Of a stretch of 64,000 nt of DNA, positions 11,786 to 24,202 are shown piece after piece. Numbering within the stretch: the stretch's first letter is position 1; each line of letters begins with the position of its first letter. Under the pieces are notes generated by a model. That model was given only the letters and a program-made list of their open reading frames with translations, was not told where the DNA came from and ran no database searches. Made by a program: the position numbers and the translations under genes. Source of the DNA: Nothopassalora personata (lineage: Eukaryota > Ascomycota > Dothideomycetes > Mycosphaerellales > Mycosphaerellaceae); assembly GCA_033816765.1 (NCBI GenBank), contig CM066289.1:3224001-3288000 (forward strand), given 5' to 3'.

Positions 11786-12180
11786 AGATTCAGCGGTCGA
11801 TTGCGGTGTTGGAGAATTGAGACGAAGCGAGGATGGTGAGGACAGCAGAGTATATTGTCTGGTTGGAATGAAATTGGATATGGTCCTCGGCATGAGACTT
11901 GACACCATATCGTCCCATTCTACTGATTTGATAGAGTGAGACATGCTAGAGCTGTCAATGCCATCGTAAGCACAACGCACTACGCTGAGAGTCGAACCGG
12001 CAATCTTGTGATTGCAGGATAGTCTTGAGCGAAGGCGCTGGCGGTGAGAGGTGATTCTGTGGCTGAGTATGGTGGTATGGATCGTGCAATACTTCTCGAC
12101 AGTTCTGATGCCTGCCTCGATGGGCAGGACAGATCGTACGTGCCGTCAACATCTTCTTCTGTTGAGTCGTTCAGCGATTC
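11786..12180. other. convergent 3' flanks, no gene
   Basis: About 400 bp between two convergent F-box-like genes. A segment at about 11985-12055 has a TTCGA-containing stretch on the reverse strand that looks superficially like a tRNA T-arm, but the stems do not pair. No gene is called. Confidence 0.45.
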
Positions 12181-13039
12181 TCAACCCAGGGTGTGCCATT
12201 CAGTCTCTTGGGCTGTCTCCTCCTGCTCGATATCACCCCGGTGTTGCTCTTCTGCAACGTCCGATCCCAAGCGTCTCTCGTGCTCCTTGTGAAGAGGCCT
12301 GACAGAGTTTGTGACTTGCTCAATAGCCTTCCTTTCCGGTATCTCTTTGACATAAGACTGTAGGCTTTGAACGTTCCTGCTCCAAATTTCACGCTCATCC
12401 TCCGTCGCCGGAATGTTACTCTCACAAAGCTCCATCGTGATCTCAACCAGCGGTTGCAGCTTCTCGAACAGCCACTGCACATCCCTCATCCTTGTGAAAT
12501 CCTGAGCGCTCATCATATGCACACAAGCCAATTTGTTAGACACGGTCTCAAAGACATTGTCATCCACTCGCAGTCACAATCCCCTCAAGCCCTGGAACTC
12601 TCTCGACATCGAGAATGGAAACGGTACTCTCGGAAGTCGAATGCTTCCACTTCATCGAGCTCTACGACATTGTCGCGGATTCGAGGATTGTCAGTAGTCA
12701 GCTCAAGGAATCCCTCCACGACGTCGGTACAGATCGTCTTGCTCCGGAACCAAGTCACAGTCACCTCATGGCAGTATTGGTGACAGTCTGTCAGGTTCTC
12801 TAGTGGGCATACAGCGAGTGGGCTCGATTGGAGTGGGATAGAAGATCCTAAAGCGATCGCTCGTCTTATCCCAAGTTATCCGTTCTGCCCTGATTCATCG
12901 ACTGAGTGAGTGGTTTAATCTTTGTACTGTGCGCGAGCATGTAGATCATGTCTCTGATCTCTCGAGGAAGCATGGTGAAGAAGAGGGCTGCTGGCTTCGC
13001 GTGGCCATGCTCGCACGTGGCTTCCGTGAGATCTGCCAT
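12181..13039 (-). CDS. F-box-like hypothetical protein, spliced
   Basis: Not visible as one open frame. I reconstruct three exons: 13039-12928, 12847-12623 and 12566-12181 (240 residues, in frame). Exon 1 carries FFTMLPREIRDMIYMLA, the F-box-like signature. Intron 1 (80 nt, GTACAA to TTTAG) is well placed. Intron 2 is less certain: either GTTTCC (56 nt) or GTCGAG (41 nt) as donor keeps the frame with the same acceptor. Exon 2 is Cys- and acidic-rich, and exon 3 is charged and probably helical. The chain of compatible frames argues for a real gene, but expression evidence would be needed to fix the second intron. Function is unknown beyond the F-box-like start. Confidence 0.55.
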
Positions 13040-13350
13040 GTCGGGAAGGTAAACTTGCTTGTATTGTGGTGGTAAGAGTAGGATATCAAGTTGGCCAGTA
13101 GATCGAGACCATCAACCAGGGAAGCTTGATTATCGCCTGTGATTATCTAATGCACATGCCTTGGGTGGTGTCAATGTTTTGGCTAGGCTGGCCACGTCTG
13201 GTAACCGACCCCAATGCTGCAAGACGTGACTGTGCCTGTGGCAGTCGATGCTCTCCAGATCACCATATGATCCTATCCAGGCAGCGGCCGTCTCTCCATC
13301 TAACGACTCCCAGCCACGGCATAACCATCGCCTTCCAACCCTTCCCACCC
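13040..13350. other. short intergenic stretch, no gene seen
   Basis: About 310 bp upstream of the 12.2-13.0 kb F-box-like gene and downstream of the 13.4 kb locus. It contains only short frames without motifs. Confidence 0.4.
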
Positions 13351-14047
13351 TCAAGGCCTACACGTAACAACCCTAAACGCCAGCACCGCATTCACCTCCT
13401 CCCCAAACGTCCTCCAATAATAAAGTTCGATTGGAGTCAACTGACTAGCCCACTTATGCGTCAACCTCAGCTCCCCGTCCCCAACATCACCGCCACCTTC
13501 AAACGCCCTCAAAAACTCCCCCTTCTCCTTCTCCGCATCCTCCACAAGATCAAACGCAACACGAATCCCAACTTCCAACACCCCCAACTTCGCCATCGCG
13601 TCCCGCACCAGGCGCCATCCAGACGTTACATCCTGCCAAGCCGTCAGCTCAGCTTTCCCCGTCGCGACCAGTACCGTGCGAGCTTGCGAGCTTGACTGAC
13701 CTCGAGAATGTCGCGACCGCCAAGACAACATCTTTGACTCCCCTTGACCTCTCCTTCCTCACTGTTCCAGAGAAAGAGTGCAAATGGCTGATATTAGAAA
13801 TTTGTCGATTCGTAATGTACAGCCTATTCAAGTCGTAGAAGAGATCCGCCGCTTCATTGTGGATGCGTCGGCATGTTGCGAGAACTGGGAGGAACGCCGA
13901 TGACCTGGAGGACCAGGCAATACTGACGGCTTCCCGACATGTGTCGTTTGTGCTGTGGATGCTGGGTGGGAGGGTTAGGAGGTGTGTGTAAATTTCGAGG
14001 CGGAGCTCGGTGGGGAGGGAGAAGAGTTGGGGACTGGAGCTGGGGAT
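13351..14047 (-). CDS. F-box-like locus, model incomplete or frame-broken
   Basis: Reverse-strand coding signal in two frames. The upstream frame holds LFSLPTELRLEIYTHLLTLP and then FLPVLATCRRIHNEAADLFY, the two conserved helices of LPxELR-type F-box-like proteins. It runs to a stop near 13649. A second frame (ending at 13351) continues with protein-like sequence (TVLVATGKAELTAWQ, RLVRDAMAKLGVLEV). The two could be joined by a 67-nt GTGAGG-CAG intron. Alternatively, the frame is shifted at the tandem AAGCTCGC duplication near 13690. No in-frame ATG lies upstream of the LPTELR motif within 200 bp, so the 5' end is missing, spliced or dead. The upper boundary given here is approximate. It may be a pseudogene. 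Confidence 0.4.
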
Positions 14048-14441
14048 GGGGAGGGATTGGGATGTTTGGTCGGGAGTGTGCCTTTGGTATGGTATGTGCT
14101 TGTGAAGAAAGGGAAAGCGTCGATGGGATGCGAGGTGGCGGTAAGCTTTCGGTCGGTCCTGGCGTGACGTTTGGGTGGAGGAGGGACGGGGTGGTTGAGG
14201 ACGAGAGCTTTGTCTCGAAGGACGTCTTTTATCACTTGTGCAAAACTATTCTGTCAGATCGTTTGATCCCTGCGCTATGCATCACGCTCCTCTCAATGCA
14301 GTCATGATACAAGATGCAAACGTTGCATTCCCACCGCGCCTTTGCTGTAGTTCTGGAGAAGATCGGAAACGCCGCGTGTTGACCACGGTCATAGAGTCGT
14401 GCTTTCGTCGCAGCGAAGAATGAATGCGAACTTTCACGCCT
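14048..14441. other. intergenic, purine-rich on + strand
   Basis: About 400 bp between the 3' end of SPT6 and the F-box-like locus. The plus strand is G-rich (reverse complement C/T-rich). No confident gene. It may contain the unlocated 5' end of the 13.4-14.0 kb locus. Confidence 0.4.
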
Positions 14442-17400
14442 CTAGCGTCTCCCGTTCGCCTGCGGTCCTTGGTGAGAAAACAGAGTCTTGAAGCCATTCT
14501 TCAGCGCCCTCATGTCTGGGTAGCGCTGGCCTTTGAGCTCGAAGCCGTTGGGGATGACCTTGACTGGCCAATGTCCGTGTGGGGCATGCTGGCCGGCCTT
14601 GAAACAGCAGTAAAAGTAGCCTGGGTACTCGGGGTTGATGCAGAAGGCATACATGGAGCGCTTTGGGTTAGCCTCCGTGTATGTACTCAACCAATTTTCT
14701 AGGAGACGTGTCAGTAAGGTGCGAAGGACTGTCAAAGTGGAAGAGACATACCTGTATCTTTCTTCGTACCATTTTGGTACTTCTCGTCATTCGTCATCTC
14801 GTCGACCTTCTTGGACATGGCTTGAACGTGGTTTACAACCAACTCGTCCAGATCGGTGTATGTAAGTTTGCCAATCTTGAGAACTTTGCCGACGCTAAAC
14901 TCGTTTTCTTTGTCGAGTTCGAGAACATCAATGTGTTGGTACACGCCTTTGGCGACCTTCCAAGTCACGGCGAGATGATCGGGTCCCTTGGAAGAAGGAC
15001 GAATGATGCACGCGTCGCGAGCCATGGTGTCTAGCGCTGCGATGGCCTGCGTTGAATTGAAATTTCTGAACAGCGAATGCTTGATGACACGCTGCTGACG
15101 TCCAGTCTTGCTCTCGAGAGCCTTGCGCATCTGTTGCTTGTCCTTGGCTTCCTGCTCTTCGTCCCACTCATCCAAGCCGTGGTCAAAGTTTGGTCGGTAT
15201 GGCTCCCTCAGCGCACTCTCCCTCAAGCTCAGCTGTGCCGTGAGTTTCCTCCTATCGATAAATTGCAGCTTCGCCTGGATGACCTGGTGCTGTGACCAGA
15301 CGTTTCTGGGCTCGATTCCATTCGCCGTCATGTCTTCTGGAAACTCGAGAGCACCAATGCCGCCATCGATACCACAATCCAACTTGACTTCGATGTGCTC
15401 GGGGAATGTCTTCTTGACCGACACTGACACGATCATTCCCTCCTTAAGGGAGTCTTTGGTCTCGCCAGTGAGCTGGGTGAACAGTTCGTCAGTGCTTAGC
15501 GGCGCAAAGTTACGTCGCAGCTCTTCATATGGGTTTTGCAGCTCAGCCCGGATGGTCTCCAGAGTCGCACGTTTCCTCTGCCCGAACTGCTGCTCCAGCT
15601 GTTCGGCGTATTGTTCGAGGACGAGATCGTTGACTTTGTCAGTAGCTTCGTCCTTGACGAGTTTCCGGACAACAGCGCTTTCGCCCCCATATTCGGCTAT
15701 TTCTGCTTGCACGTCCTCTTCGTCCATCTCGAGGGCATCCGCGGCCATTTTGCGTGCGATTTCGTAGTCTTGGGGGTGAATTCTGGTGCCGTCCAGGTAG
15801 TCGGCTTCTCGTTCGTCTTCCCACGAGACGTACAGAAAGCTTGCACAGTTGACGAAGATCTGCGGGCCGCAACTGGCTCTGATCCTGTCCCCATCACCCA
15901 CAAGATCCTCTCTCTTGGTGACTTCGCCTCCGTTCTGGCCGATGATCTTGACCATGTGATCAGCCTTTCTCTGGCCTAGACCACACACGTAAGGCAACAG
16001 ATTCTGGGTGTAGGTATCGCTCAAGGCCTCGTTGATGTCAACGCCAACAAGGTTGACAATGTCGACAATGGCAGTATCGAGGTATCGCCTCAACTTCTCC
16101 TCAGGAAGCAGGTGCTGGTTGGGATCGAATGCTATAGAGACGATGTCCTTCTTGAGGGCAGCGTACTGCTTGAGGGGGTTCTGCATGTAATGTGCTAGAG
16201 CCACACAGTAGCGCGTAAGAGGTGGCAAAGCAGGGTGATCGACCGCAGCGCGAGGCGAGTTGTGATAGAGTCGTGCAACTTCGTCCTGAGGAATGATGAC
16301 TTCCAATGGATCGGTCACTTCTCGCTCATCGTCGTCTTCGTAGGGTGTGCCGCGAAGCTTGAATCTCTCGATGATGTCCTGGAGATCCTTGTACAGGCGA
16401 CGAGTCTCAACCGACCAGCCCGACACGGCCACGACGTCAGGCTTCCGACGCTCCACAAGTTCCTTAAAGACTTGAACGTCTCTGCCATCCGGAATGTATT
16501 TCTCCTCGTTGCCGAGTCGTAGGTCTGAGAATTTGCCATTCTCTTTGACGAGGCCACTCTCGTCGACGTACGCCCAGCAGATCGCATCTCCACGGTTGCC
16601 AGCTCCATTCGATAAGGCCAGGACACGAGCCCAGGTACCGAGCTCCATGCCCTTTGGCTTGAATGGTGCCTGATCAAGCTTCTGAATGTATGCATCACGG
16701 CAGAATCCGGCGATCTTGTTCTCGCACTCGTTCTTGAGATTGTCCTTTACGCCCTTCGAGATAGTAGGGTGCAACTTTTGCAAAGCTTTGTCGAGTACCT
16801 CTCTTCGCAGAGTATTCCAGGCCTCTGCAATCTCGGAAAAGTTGTCGCTCTCGATAGCCTTCATCAATTCCTCGTGGATGCGCTTCCTGCCTCGCAGCTC
16901 GACGCTGACATTCACAAGACCCTCCGACTCGGCCTTGAGCATCCGCAGGAACAACTCTGGCTTGTCCACCAAGAAGTACCGAACTTCTTGGTTGCGCAAG
17001 TACTTGAACTCGTAGTAAGGGTGATCCTCGTGGATTGCCTTCATGCCCTTTTCTGTGCGGTAGCAGTCGAAGACAAGATTTTCGTAGTAGATCTTGCGCA
17101 TGTGGCTGCGCAGACGTGGGCTGTTGCAGAGCTCCTCCACGAAGATACCCTTGGCAGCATTGAGCACGTCTTGTCCAGTCCTCAGATCCGGATCTCGAAT
17201 AAGAGTATCGGCCAGATCTTCGGGCAGCTTGTCAGGATCCTCCACATAAGTCCTCGCACCAAGTCCCTGCGCGTTGCGAGCAACCGCATCTGCGGTGATC
17301 CCAATAGCTCGAGTCAAGTGGTACGCTGGACCTTTGCGGATCTTCTCCCACATACTCCTGGTACCAAGAGCGCGCTTTTGAGTGCCATTAGTTTCTGCGT

Positions 17401-18766
17401 CGGCAATACTCAAATCTCTGAATGTCGCGGAGTACGAGAAGTTGAGATATTCTTGTATGTCCTGGAGATCATCGAGCTGAGCAGCTTTTGGGATCATGTC
17501 TTCGAACACGGGGTCGTTGAAGTTCTGATCGAGCTCTCTCAAGTGTTCCACGCTCTTCTGAATGGCATCTCGGCGCTCGGAGAATGCCCTGTACTTTAGG
17601 TCCTGTTCGAAAACATCCCACAGATCTGTTTGGTTCAAAAGCTTCTCTGCCTTGATCGTGAACTCGGGTCCGTTGGGATCGTCGTTGGGCACACGCTCCG
17701 AATGAATCAGATAGTCCTTGCGGTTCTGGAAAATGAAGGGCGGCTCCAGCTGCTCGACGTTCATGAAATCGAGCACTCTCCTCACTGCTGCCTGGAATGG
17801 CTCTCGTAGATCTGGGTCCATTCGTTTCCGCGGGAAGAGGATACTGGTGATCCATGTCGCTTCTTCCGCCGCTCGCACAGCTAGCTGCTCGTCCGTGTAC
17901 TCCGACAAGTCCTTATAGGCGCCACGAGCCAGCTGGAAGCGCTCAGGCGTATCCTCGAGTCGGATTTGGTGGTCCATGTCCGTAAGCATGCGCTCCTCCA
18001 GTTGTGACGGCTCGAAGACGTCCTTGAGCTCCAGTGGCTTGTCCGGGTCGAGTTGGTCCTCATTCTGAGCGGCTTCGGCCTCGAGTGCCCAAATGTACTC
18101 GTCCCCATCACCGAAAGCGCCTTGCATGTCTTCCATCTCTGCTTCTCCAAGTCCAGAGTCTTTGAGGTTCTTCATATCTGGAATGCCAGCTCTTCGCGGC
18201 GCGCGCACGCCTTGGTCTTCTTCCACACCCCCGCCCTCCTCATCTGGGAACTCGTCCTCCTCAATGAAGCCGTCCATCTCGTCATCGTATAATCCACCGC
18301 GACGAGGAGCAGCAGCGCCTTCCCCATCTTCATCATCAGAGAATATGTTTTCGACGCCCCGGTCTTCAGCTGGCTCGGCTCGGTGACCACGCTTCAGACG
18401 CTTGAACTTGCTCTCCTTTGGCGCGCGCTGCTCGTCGGGAAGTACTCCAATGAGATCCAAATCTTCCTCATCGAGTACCTCGTCCTCTTCGCGCTCTTGG
18501 CGCCGCCTCTTCCGCCGCTCTTTGCGCCGCTGCTGCTGGGCCTCGTCGTCTTCATCATCTTCGTCGACGATGAAGCCATCGCGGACTTCGTTCATGGCCT
18601 CCTCATCGTCGTCGTCTTCCTCTTCACTCGAGTCGTCCAGATCCACGCCATTGGACTTCGGCTTGGACTTCACGGATGGCCTCACCTCTCCAGTCTCCTC
18701 ATCGAAATCCTCCTCCTCCTCATCACTACCGACCTGTGCAGTGCGGTCGAAGAACTGGTCGGCCAT
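14442..18766 (-). CDS. SPT6: transcription elongation factor SPT6
   Basis: Histone chaperone that travels with RNA polymerase II, reassembles nucleosomes and binds the phosphorylated polymerase linker. Two exons: 18766-14752 and 14698-14442, with a 53-nt intron (GTATGT donor, CTCCTAG acceptor). The total is 1423 residues, in frame. Order of parts: very acidic N terminus with Asp/Glu tracts (1-240), central helix-turn-helix and YqgF/Tex-like RNase H fold, helix-hairpin-helix ([14 protein letters not shown]), S1 RNA-binding domain, and C-terminal tandem SH2 domains. The intron falls inside the SH2 region, and the second exon carries [20 protein letters not shown]. Length and order match ascomycete SPT6. 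It is divergent from the MAP kinase kinase gene. Confidence 0.97.
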
Positions 18767-19905
18767 GCTGCTGCCTGCTCACACAGAGCAGCGAAGGAGC
18801 GCGGTTCGCCGTCGCTAAGTCGCAGATTGTGTTGCTGCGGAAGCAGAGGGTGTAACTTCGCAAGAACTAATAAGTGATGTTACAAGCGCAAGCCTGTGGT
18901 GAAGAGGATGGGGCTGGTGTCGGTGGTTGGCGTGAGGAGGGGTGGATCAGTTACGTGTTCGTGTCTGCTCTCGTCGGTCGAGAAACGCGACTTCTCTCTC
19001 GACGCTTTTCCCCCGGAGCTCGCACCGAACGCCGCGTTTGAGGAATCGAGCTTAGCCCCCATACATTGTCGCCTCAGGCACTCGATATCTCGATGAGCTT
19101 CTGCTAGTTCTACTGCAACCCGAGTGCACACTTTTCACTCACGACTCAACCGCGGAATTGCATCTGGTCCGGGTGTAAAACAGGCTGATGCGTCTGATCA
19201 CGTCGGTGTCAATGCTCCTGACTGGTGTACTGTAGCCCGCGAGGAGGAACATTGGGCAATGACTCGATCGTCTTTGTCTAACTTGCTATGCTTGTTCTGT
19301 TGCAGGGTTGCCCGGTCTTGCAACATGGTGCAGGCTCGTTCATGACCATGACACCGACAACAAGCGTCTGAGATAGTCTAATAACCATTGCAGTTGCAGC
19401 ACGCCAGCGCAGTCCGTGCTGGCACTGCGACTGTTTCTGCGCGGGCAGGACATGTTCCAATAGTCCGCCCCACATTGTCTCACCGGACTGTCTTCTCGTC
19501 TCTGCTCTGCTTAAAGTCCGCTTCCGACCCCTCGCCCTCGTCGATAACAGACTCCCGCGCTGCACCGCGAGATTGTTATATGTGATCATCTCATCTCGCC
19601 ATCGGCAATCTCCACGGCGAGCCTATATCTATACCAAGGACGCTGCCGCCCACTGCTCGAACCGCTCCGCCCGCGACGGCTGGCCACGACGCACGTTGGT
19701 ATCGGAGCACTTGATTCGCCAAACGCCCGAATCAAACCCCCAACGCAGCCGCCACGCAGAGACAGGACCACTCCTTGAGCTCCCATACAGCCTTCCTCTC
19801 CCTGTGGACTGTGCCTCACGCCAACAATTGACTGCGACTGCCCTCGACGAAGCACACCTTATCCACCCTACGTGGGACCGCCGAGGCGTGTGGACGATCG
19901 CCAAC
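18767..19905. other. divergent promoter region between SPT6 and MAPKK
   Basis: This 1.1-kb interval should hold both promoters and the 5' leaders. A reverse-strand open frame ending at 18880 (ATG near 19057, about 59 codons) is Ser/Lys-rich but has no motif. The MAPKK frame stays open upstream of 19906 without any ATG, so it is probably leader sequence. No RNA gene seen. Confidence 0.5.
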
Positions 19906-21334
19906 ATGAGTGCCGATCAGTTCAAGGCGAGGACGATGAAGAGGAAGAATGTCAAGGGTCTGGCTCTGAGTGCGCCTGCCAAACCCGCGCTGCCTTCTGA
20001 CCAAGACGCGCAGCTGCCTGGAGCATTAGGGAGCAACGGCCAGCGGGCAGATACACTAGAGATTGGCGTCGAGTTCAGGCCAGACTGGCGGACAGAAGAT
20101 CTAGAGATTGTGAAAGAACTGGGCTCAGGCAATGGAGGCACAGTGAGCAAAGTCCGGCACAAAGGATGGAACATAGTCATGGCGAGGAAGATCATTCACG
20201 TCGAGGCCAAGAAGGAGGTGCGGAAACGAATCGTGAGGGAGTTGCAGATCATGCACGAATGCAACTCGCCCTACATCGTCTCCTTCTACGGAGCCTTCAT
20301 GAACGAGTCGAACGATGTGACCATGTGCATGGAGTACATGGATGTTGGGTACGCGACTCGTAATGGACCATCGAAGACAGTACTGACACATTCGCAGTTC
20401 ACTCGACAGCATATCCAAGAACTTCGGTCCGGTTCGCGTCGATGTACTCGGAAAGATAGCAGAAGCTGTGCTCGGTGGGCTGAAATACCTATACCTCGCA
20501 CATCGAATCATGCATCGCGACATAAAGCCTTCGAACGTCCTCGTCAACAGCAAAGGCCAGATCAAGCTATGCGACTTTGGCGTATCTTCCGAGCTGGAAA
20601 ACAGTGTGGCGGATACCTTCGTCGGCACAGGCACATACATGGCTCCAGAAAGAATTCAGGGTAGTCCGTATACCGTTAAGAGTGACGTGTGGAGTGTTGG
20701 ATTGACGCTCATGGAGCTGGCAATTGGGAAGTTTCCATTCAGCATCGAGAACGAGGATGGTGAAGAGGACACAGCAGGGCCTCAGGGTATTCTCGACTTG
20801 CTACAACAGATTGTCCTGGAGCCTGCGCCCAGACTTCCGAAGAGTGACGCGTTCCCACAGATCCTGGAGGACGTCATAGCCAAGTGCATGATGAAGGTGC
20901 CAGAAGAAAGGCCTACACCGCAGGAACTGTACGACACGGACCCCTTTCTCCAGGCCGCGAAGCGTACACCGGTTGATTTAGAGGCCTGGGCTGTGAGTAT
21001 GATGGAGCGTCATAATCGGAAGAGCCACCTTGCGCCCCAACTGTCGCCCTCAACCAGGGCGCTATTGCGCGGCGCGGACACGCCAAATCAAAGTTCAGCT
21101 TCCAGCACGCACGACCGGACACCGACGTCGGGCGACATACCAATATCATCGGCAGCTCCCAATGTCTCTGGTGCTCGCCCCTTTCCAATCAGGACAAGCA
21201 GTGCAAATTATGTGCAGCCGCAGGTAAACCTGCCAATCAGACAAGCGCCTGCCACCTCACGAACCAGACCTGAAACTGCTGGCAGCGACCGAAGTGATGG
21301 CTATAGGCGCGCAGCTCCAGGATATGTGCAGTGA
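19906..21334 (+). CDS. MAP kinase kinase, STE7 type
   Basis: Dual-specificity kinase expected to phosphorylate the FUS3/KSS1-type MAP kinase that controls mating, hyphal fusion and, in plant pathogens, appressorium formation. Two exons (19906-20348, 20398-21334) with a 49-nt intron (GTACGC, TTCGCAG) give 459 residues in frame. Visible kinase features: Gly loop GSGNGGTV (73-80), Lys95 in MARK, HRDIKPSN with Asp189, DFG at 207-209, and activation-loop Ser217-x3-Thr221 before MAPERIQG. The loop NSVADTFVGT is closer to STE7/Fuz7-type kinases than to PBS2 or MKK1/2. The basic N terminus (KARTMKRKNVKGLAL) precedes the catalytic domain and may include the MAPK docking site. The C-terminal 110 residues are Ser/Pro-rich and probably disordered. 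The assignment is by motif; a tree would confirm it. Confidence 0.9.
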
Positions 21335-24202
21335 ACAGCCTGAACGGGGAGCACAACTCAGAATCCAAAGTAAACCACGCACGCAAACTCCTTGCATAGT
21401 GTCACCTGCCTTACCGTCGCTCGGAGTTTTATGCTGTCAGAGTCTGACATGTGCAATTGCCGCGGCTCGGGTGCCTCCACGACTCTATGGGCCTGTCCGG
21501 CACTTTTACCAAAATCATAATCGCTGACCGCAAGGCGTCACCCAGCAGCCGTACACTGGTTCTCAGACTACGCGAATTGCTGCGCCAAACGAGCAGCCAA
21601 AGCGGAGTGCATCTCCACTTTGTCCGAGATCTCTGAGCATCTCAAATTGCTCTAGATGAATTGCACGTGCAGCAACGGAGTCGAAGATCCCGTATCCGCG
21701 GATTGCTGCAAGCACACACACGCCATTCTTCTTTGCTTGACCATCTTTGATCGATCCACCCTACCGCACCCTGGAAAAATTCGGATACACGGACACCGCT
21801 ATTTGGCCCTGTTTCTTGGGCTGCTGGATGTTGGCTTTCACGTGCCATATTTGCACAACCTGCAGTTGTGCGGTTCTGCACAAAGGCGGAGCAGCAGCCC
21901 TGCGCGCAGCATCAGCCATGTGTTTTCTCTATATGTTGTTCACAGCATCTGTGCATGTTCTCCGGCGTTCGTCGGTTCTGTTATTCCTGCTTGACTTGGG
22001 AGGGTAAGGGCACACCGCTTGAGCAGCTCAGCCGGCGTATGCTTCCTAGTGGCATCATTGGGCGAGGGCTCGGTTGCAACGTCTGACACAGCGTGCGGAG
22101 TTGCAGGATGGATATGCTTGTGGGATGTGGATGAGAAGAGGAGGCTGGACGGAGAAACATCTGAAAAGAAGATAGGCTACGCCATCATGACCGCGGCCTA
22201 TTAGAGGGAAGTGAGATGCAAGAACAATCTATTGGTACCCTACTATAATGCTTGGTATTTGCAGCATGCGCTCTGCCGTTTGGTAAGCTGTACTCCTACC
22301 CTACGAATCCATATGCGATTCGGCCTGCGTGTACTTGGACGGGAGAGGACATGCCCGTGATATACTTTGAGTGACATTCGTCCTGTGCGGCGTAAAAGTT
22401 GTATCAACACCTGGGGAGAAGGTTTGGGCCGAGGTTGTCTTACCTTAGCAATCACAGCGGCCCGACGCTACAGTAATTCGCGCGGCCCAGGCTCGCTGTA
22501 GACGGGGTCACCCGATTGACTCAACGGTGCCGAGCCGAGAAGAAGCGACTGAGCTTGCTGAGGTAAGCTACTGTACCTCCTACTTCTCCACCTCGCACAC
22601 GATCTAGTCCACTGCAACATGTCATGCGCCCTTGCCTCGCCTAGCGCATCGCGGACAACAGGACGAGGTGGCAGCTGAGCACTACAGCGAGAACAGCGTG
22701 TGCGCAGCAACACCACATCCGCGCGGCGAATGCATCTCACCACGACGATTGGACATGGCACGCGGCCGGCCCTGGTCGCTGCAGTCAGGGGCACTCACAA
22801 GCGAAGAGGGTGTCGACCTATGCTACTGGGCCATGTCGATCTCCTGGTGCTGATGGATGTGCCTCCACCGTCATTCGTGGACAATACACAAATTTTGTGA
22901 TGGCCTGGTGAGGCATGTGGCCTTCTTCAGGACAGGCCAAGCATCTCCCTCACGGCAGGGCTGACATAGGAACCATTGCAGGAGCCGTGAGAGACTTCAG
23001 GGCAAAGTCTCTTTTGATGACCAGCAGGTGCGGCAATGAGAGAATACAGAGTATGCCGAACGAAAACAATATCTACATGGCAATTGTGTACAGTTTCCAG
23101 CATTTTGGACAGGCGACGACGCGCGGAGACACCATCTGGTATCGGAGCTGATTGGTGCTGCCGGCTCCACGCACACTTCACCTTCTGAAGACCAAATGCG
23201 CTGTCATCAGCTGCTGCCTCTCGAATGCGAGTCCGCGTGCGGCCAACAAACGACCACACCTCCACGGCACAGTCGGAGTGCTTGATGGTCTGGTGAGATG
23301 CCTCTTTCGGCGACTCTGCCAATGCACAAGGCAAGCTATCGTTCCTCTACAGCTGTATCATCCACGAAAGACTTTGTGACCTCTTCAATCTCCACAAACC
23401 ACGTTGAGCTAACTGTACACCCGTGCCGAATGTCAAAGATATGATAGATGAAGAATGCTGGGTAACCATTCCAGCTGACCGACGCAAACGAATCATGCCA
23501 CATCACTGGTTTGCTCGACTACAGCGAGATCGGTCCGTTCGCTGGCCCATCAGCAGCACCCTTTACAGATCTTGTTGCAACTTGGTTTCCAGCCACCGTC
23601 GACGAGTGGCAGTTGCGCAACGAACGGGTGAGGCATCAATTGTCAGGAACCCATCGAATCGATGAGCTAGCATTCGCAGTATGCTTGCTGACCGGACTTG
23701 AAGAACTACCGACGCTACGATCTCACCGCGAGCCCACAGCGGACACAGCTCCGCTTCGAGTGAATGATCGGCCTCCGCTTGGCAGATCCTTGTGCGGGTT
23801 GTCCGTCGGTCACGACCCATACATGCGCGCGTGCGCATCTTCGTGCATCGCAATAGCACTGCTCATCTCCGCTGAACAGGCATTGGTGCCGTGCAATGGA
23901 CTCGGACACGCACACCTCGTGACGATGCCATGCGATGCCCCTGCCACACCTACCGACGACTGCGAACAAGGCTGACCGAACGTTTGGAAGCATAAAGCCG
24001 AGCGTACGCGCACCGCTTCGTCCACGAGGGGTGCGTCGAGTCACATCAATATTATTGTTAACTACTCTTATTCAATAGAGGAACGGCTTCGCTTGGCTTA
24101 CCTTCCGCGTCACTGTGCTAGCTTCACTGTCCCGCGAGATCTTACTCAACTGACTGCACTTGACTCTTGGTTCTGACATTGGCGAGATACATTACAACAA
24201 CC
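21335..24202. other. 2.9-kb intergenic region, no supportable gene
   Basis: 3' flank of the MAPKK gene and upstream region of alpha-amylase. Frames such as 23511-23975 (+, 154 codons) and 23334-22927 (-, 135 codons) have no motif and no convincing splice partners. The last 150 bp before the amylase ATG are AT-richer than their surroundings (TATTATTG, TATTCAAT near 24050), in keeping with a promoter. No repeat family recognised. Confidence 0.45.

Noticed and set aside
11980..12060. Reverse-strand segment with GGTTCGACTC looks like a tRNA T-arm
   Set aside because: The flanking 5-nt stems do not pair, and no D-arm, anticodon arm or acceptor stem fits around it.
18880..19096. Minus-strand frame with a Ser/Lys-rich sequence between SPT6 and the MAPKK gene
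   Set aside because: The ATG-initiated part is about 59 codons, low complexity and without a domain; more likely SPT6 leader or promoter DNA.
23511..23975. 154-codon plus-strand frame upstream of alpha-amylase
   Set aside because: No recognisable domain, and overlapped by similar-length frames on the other strand.
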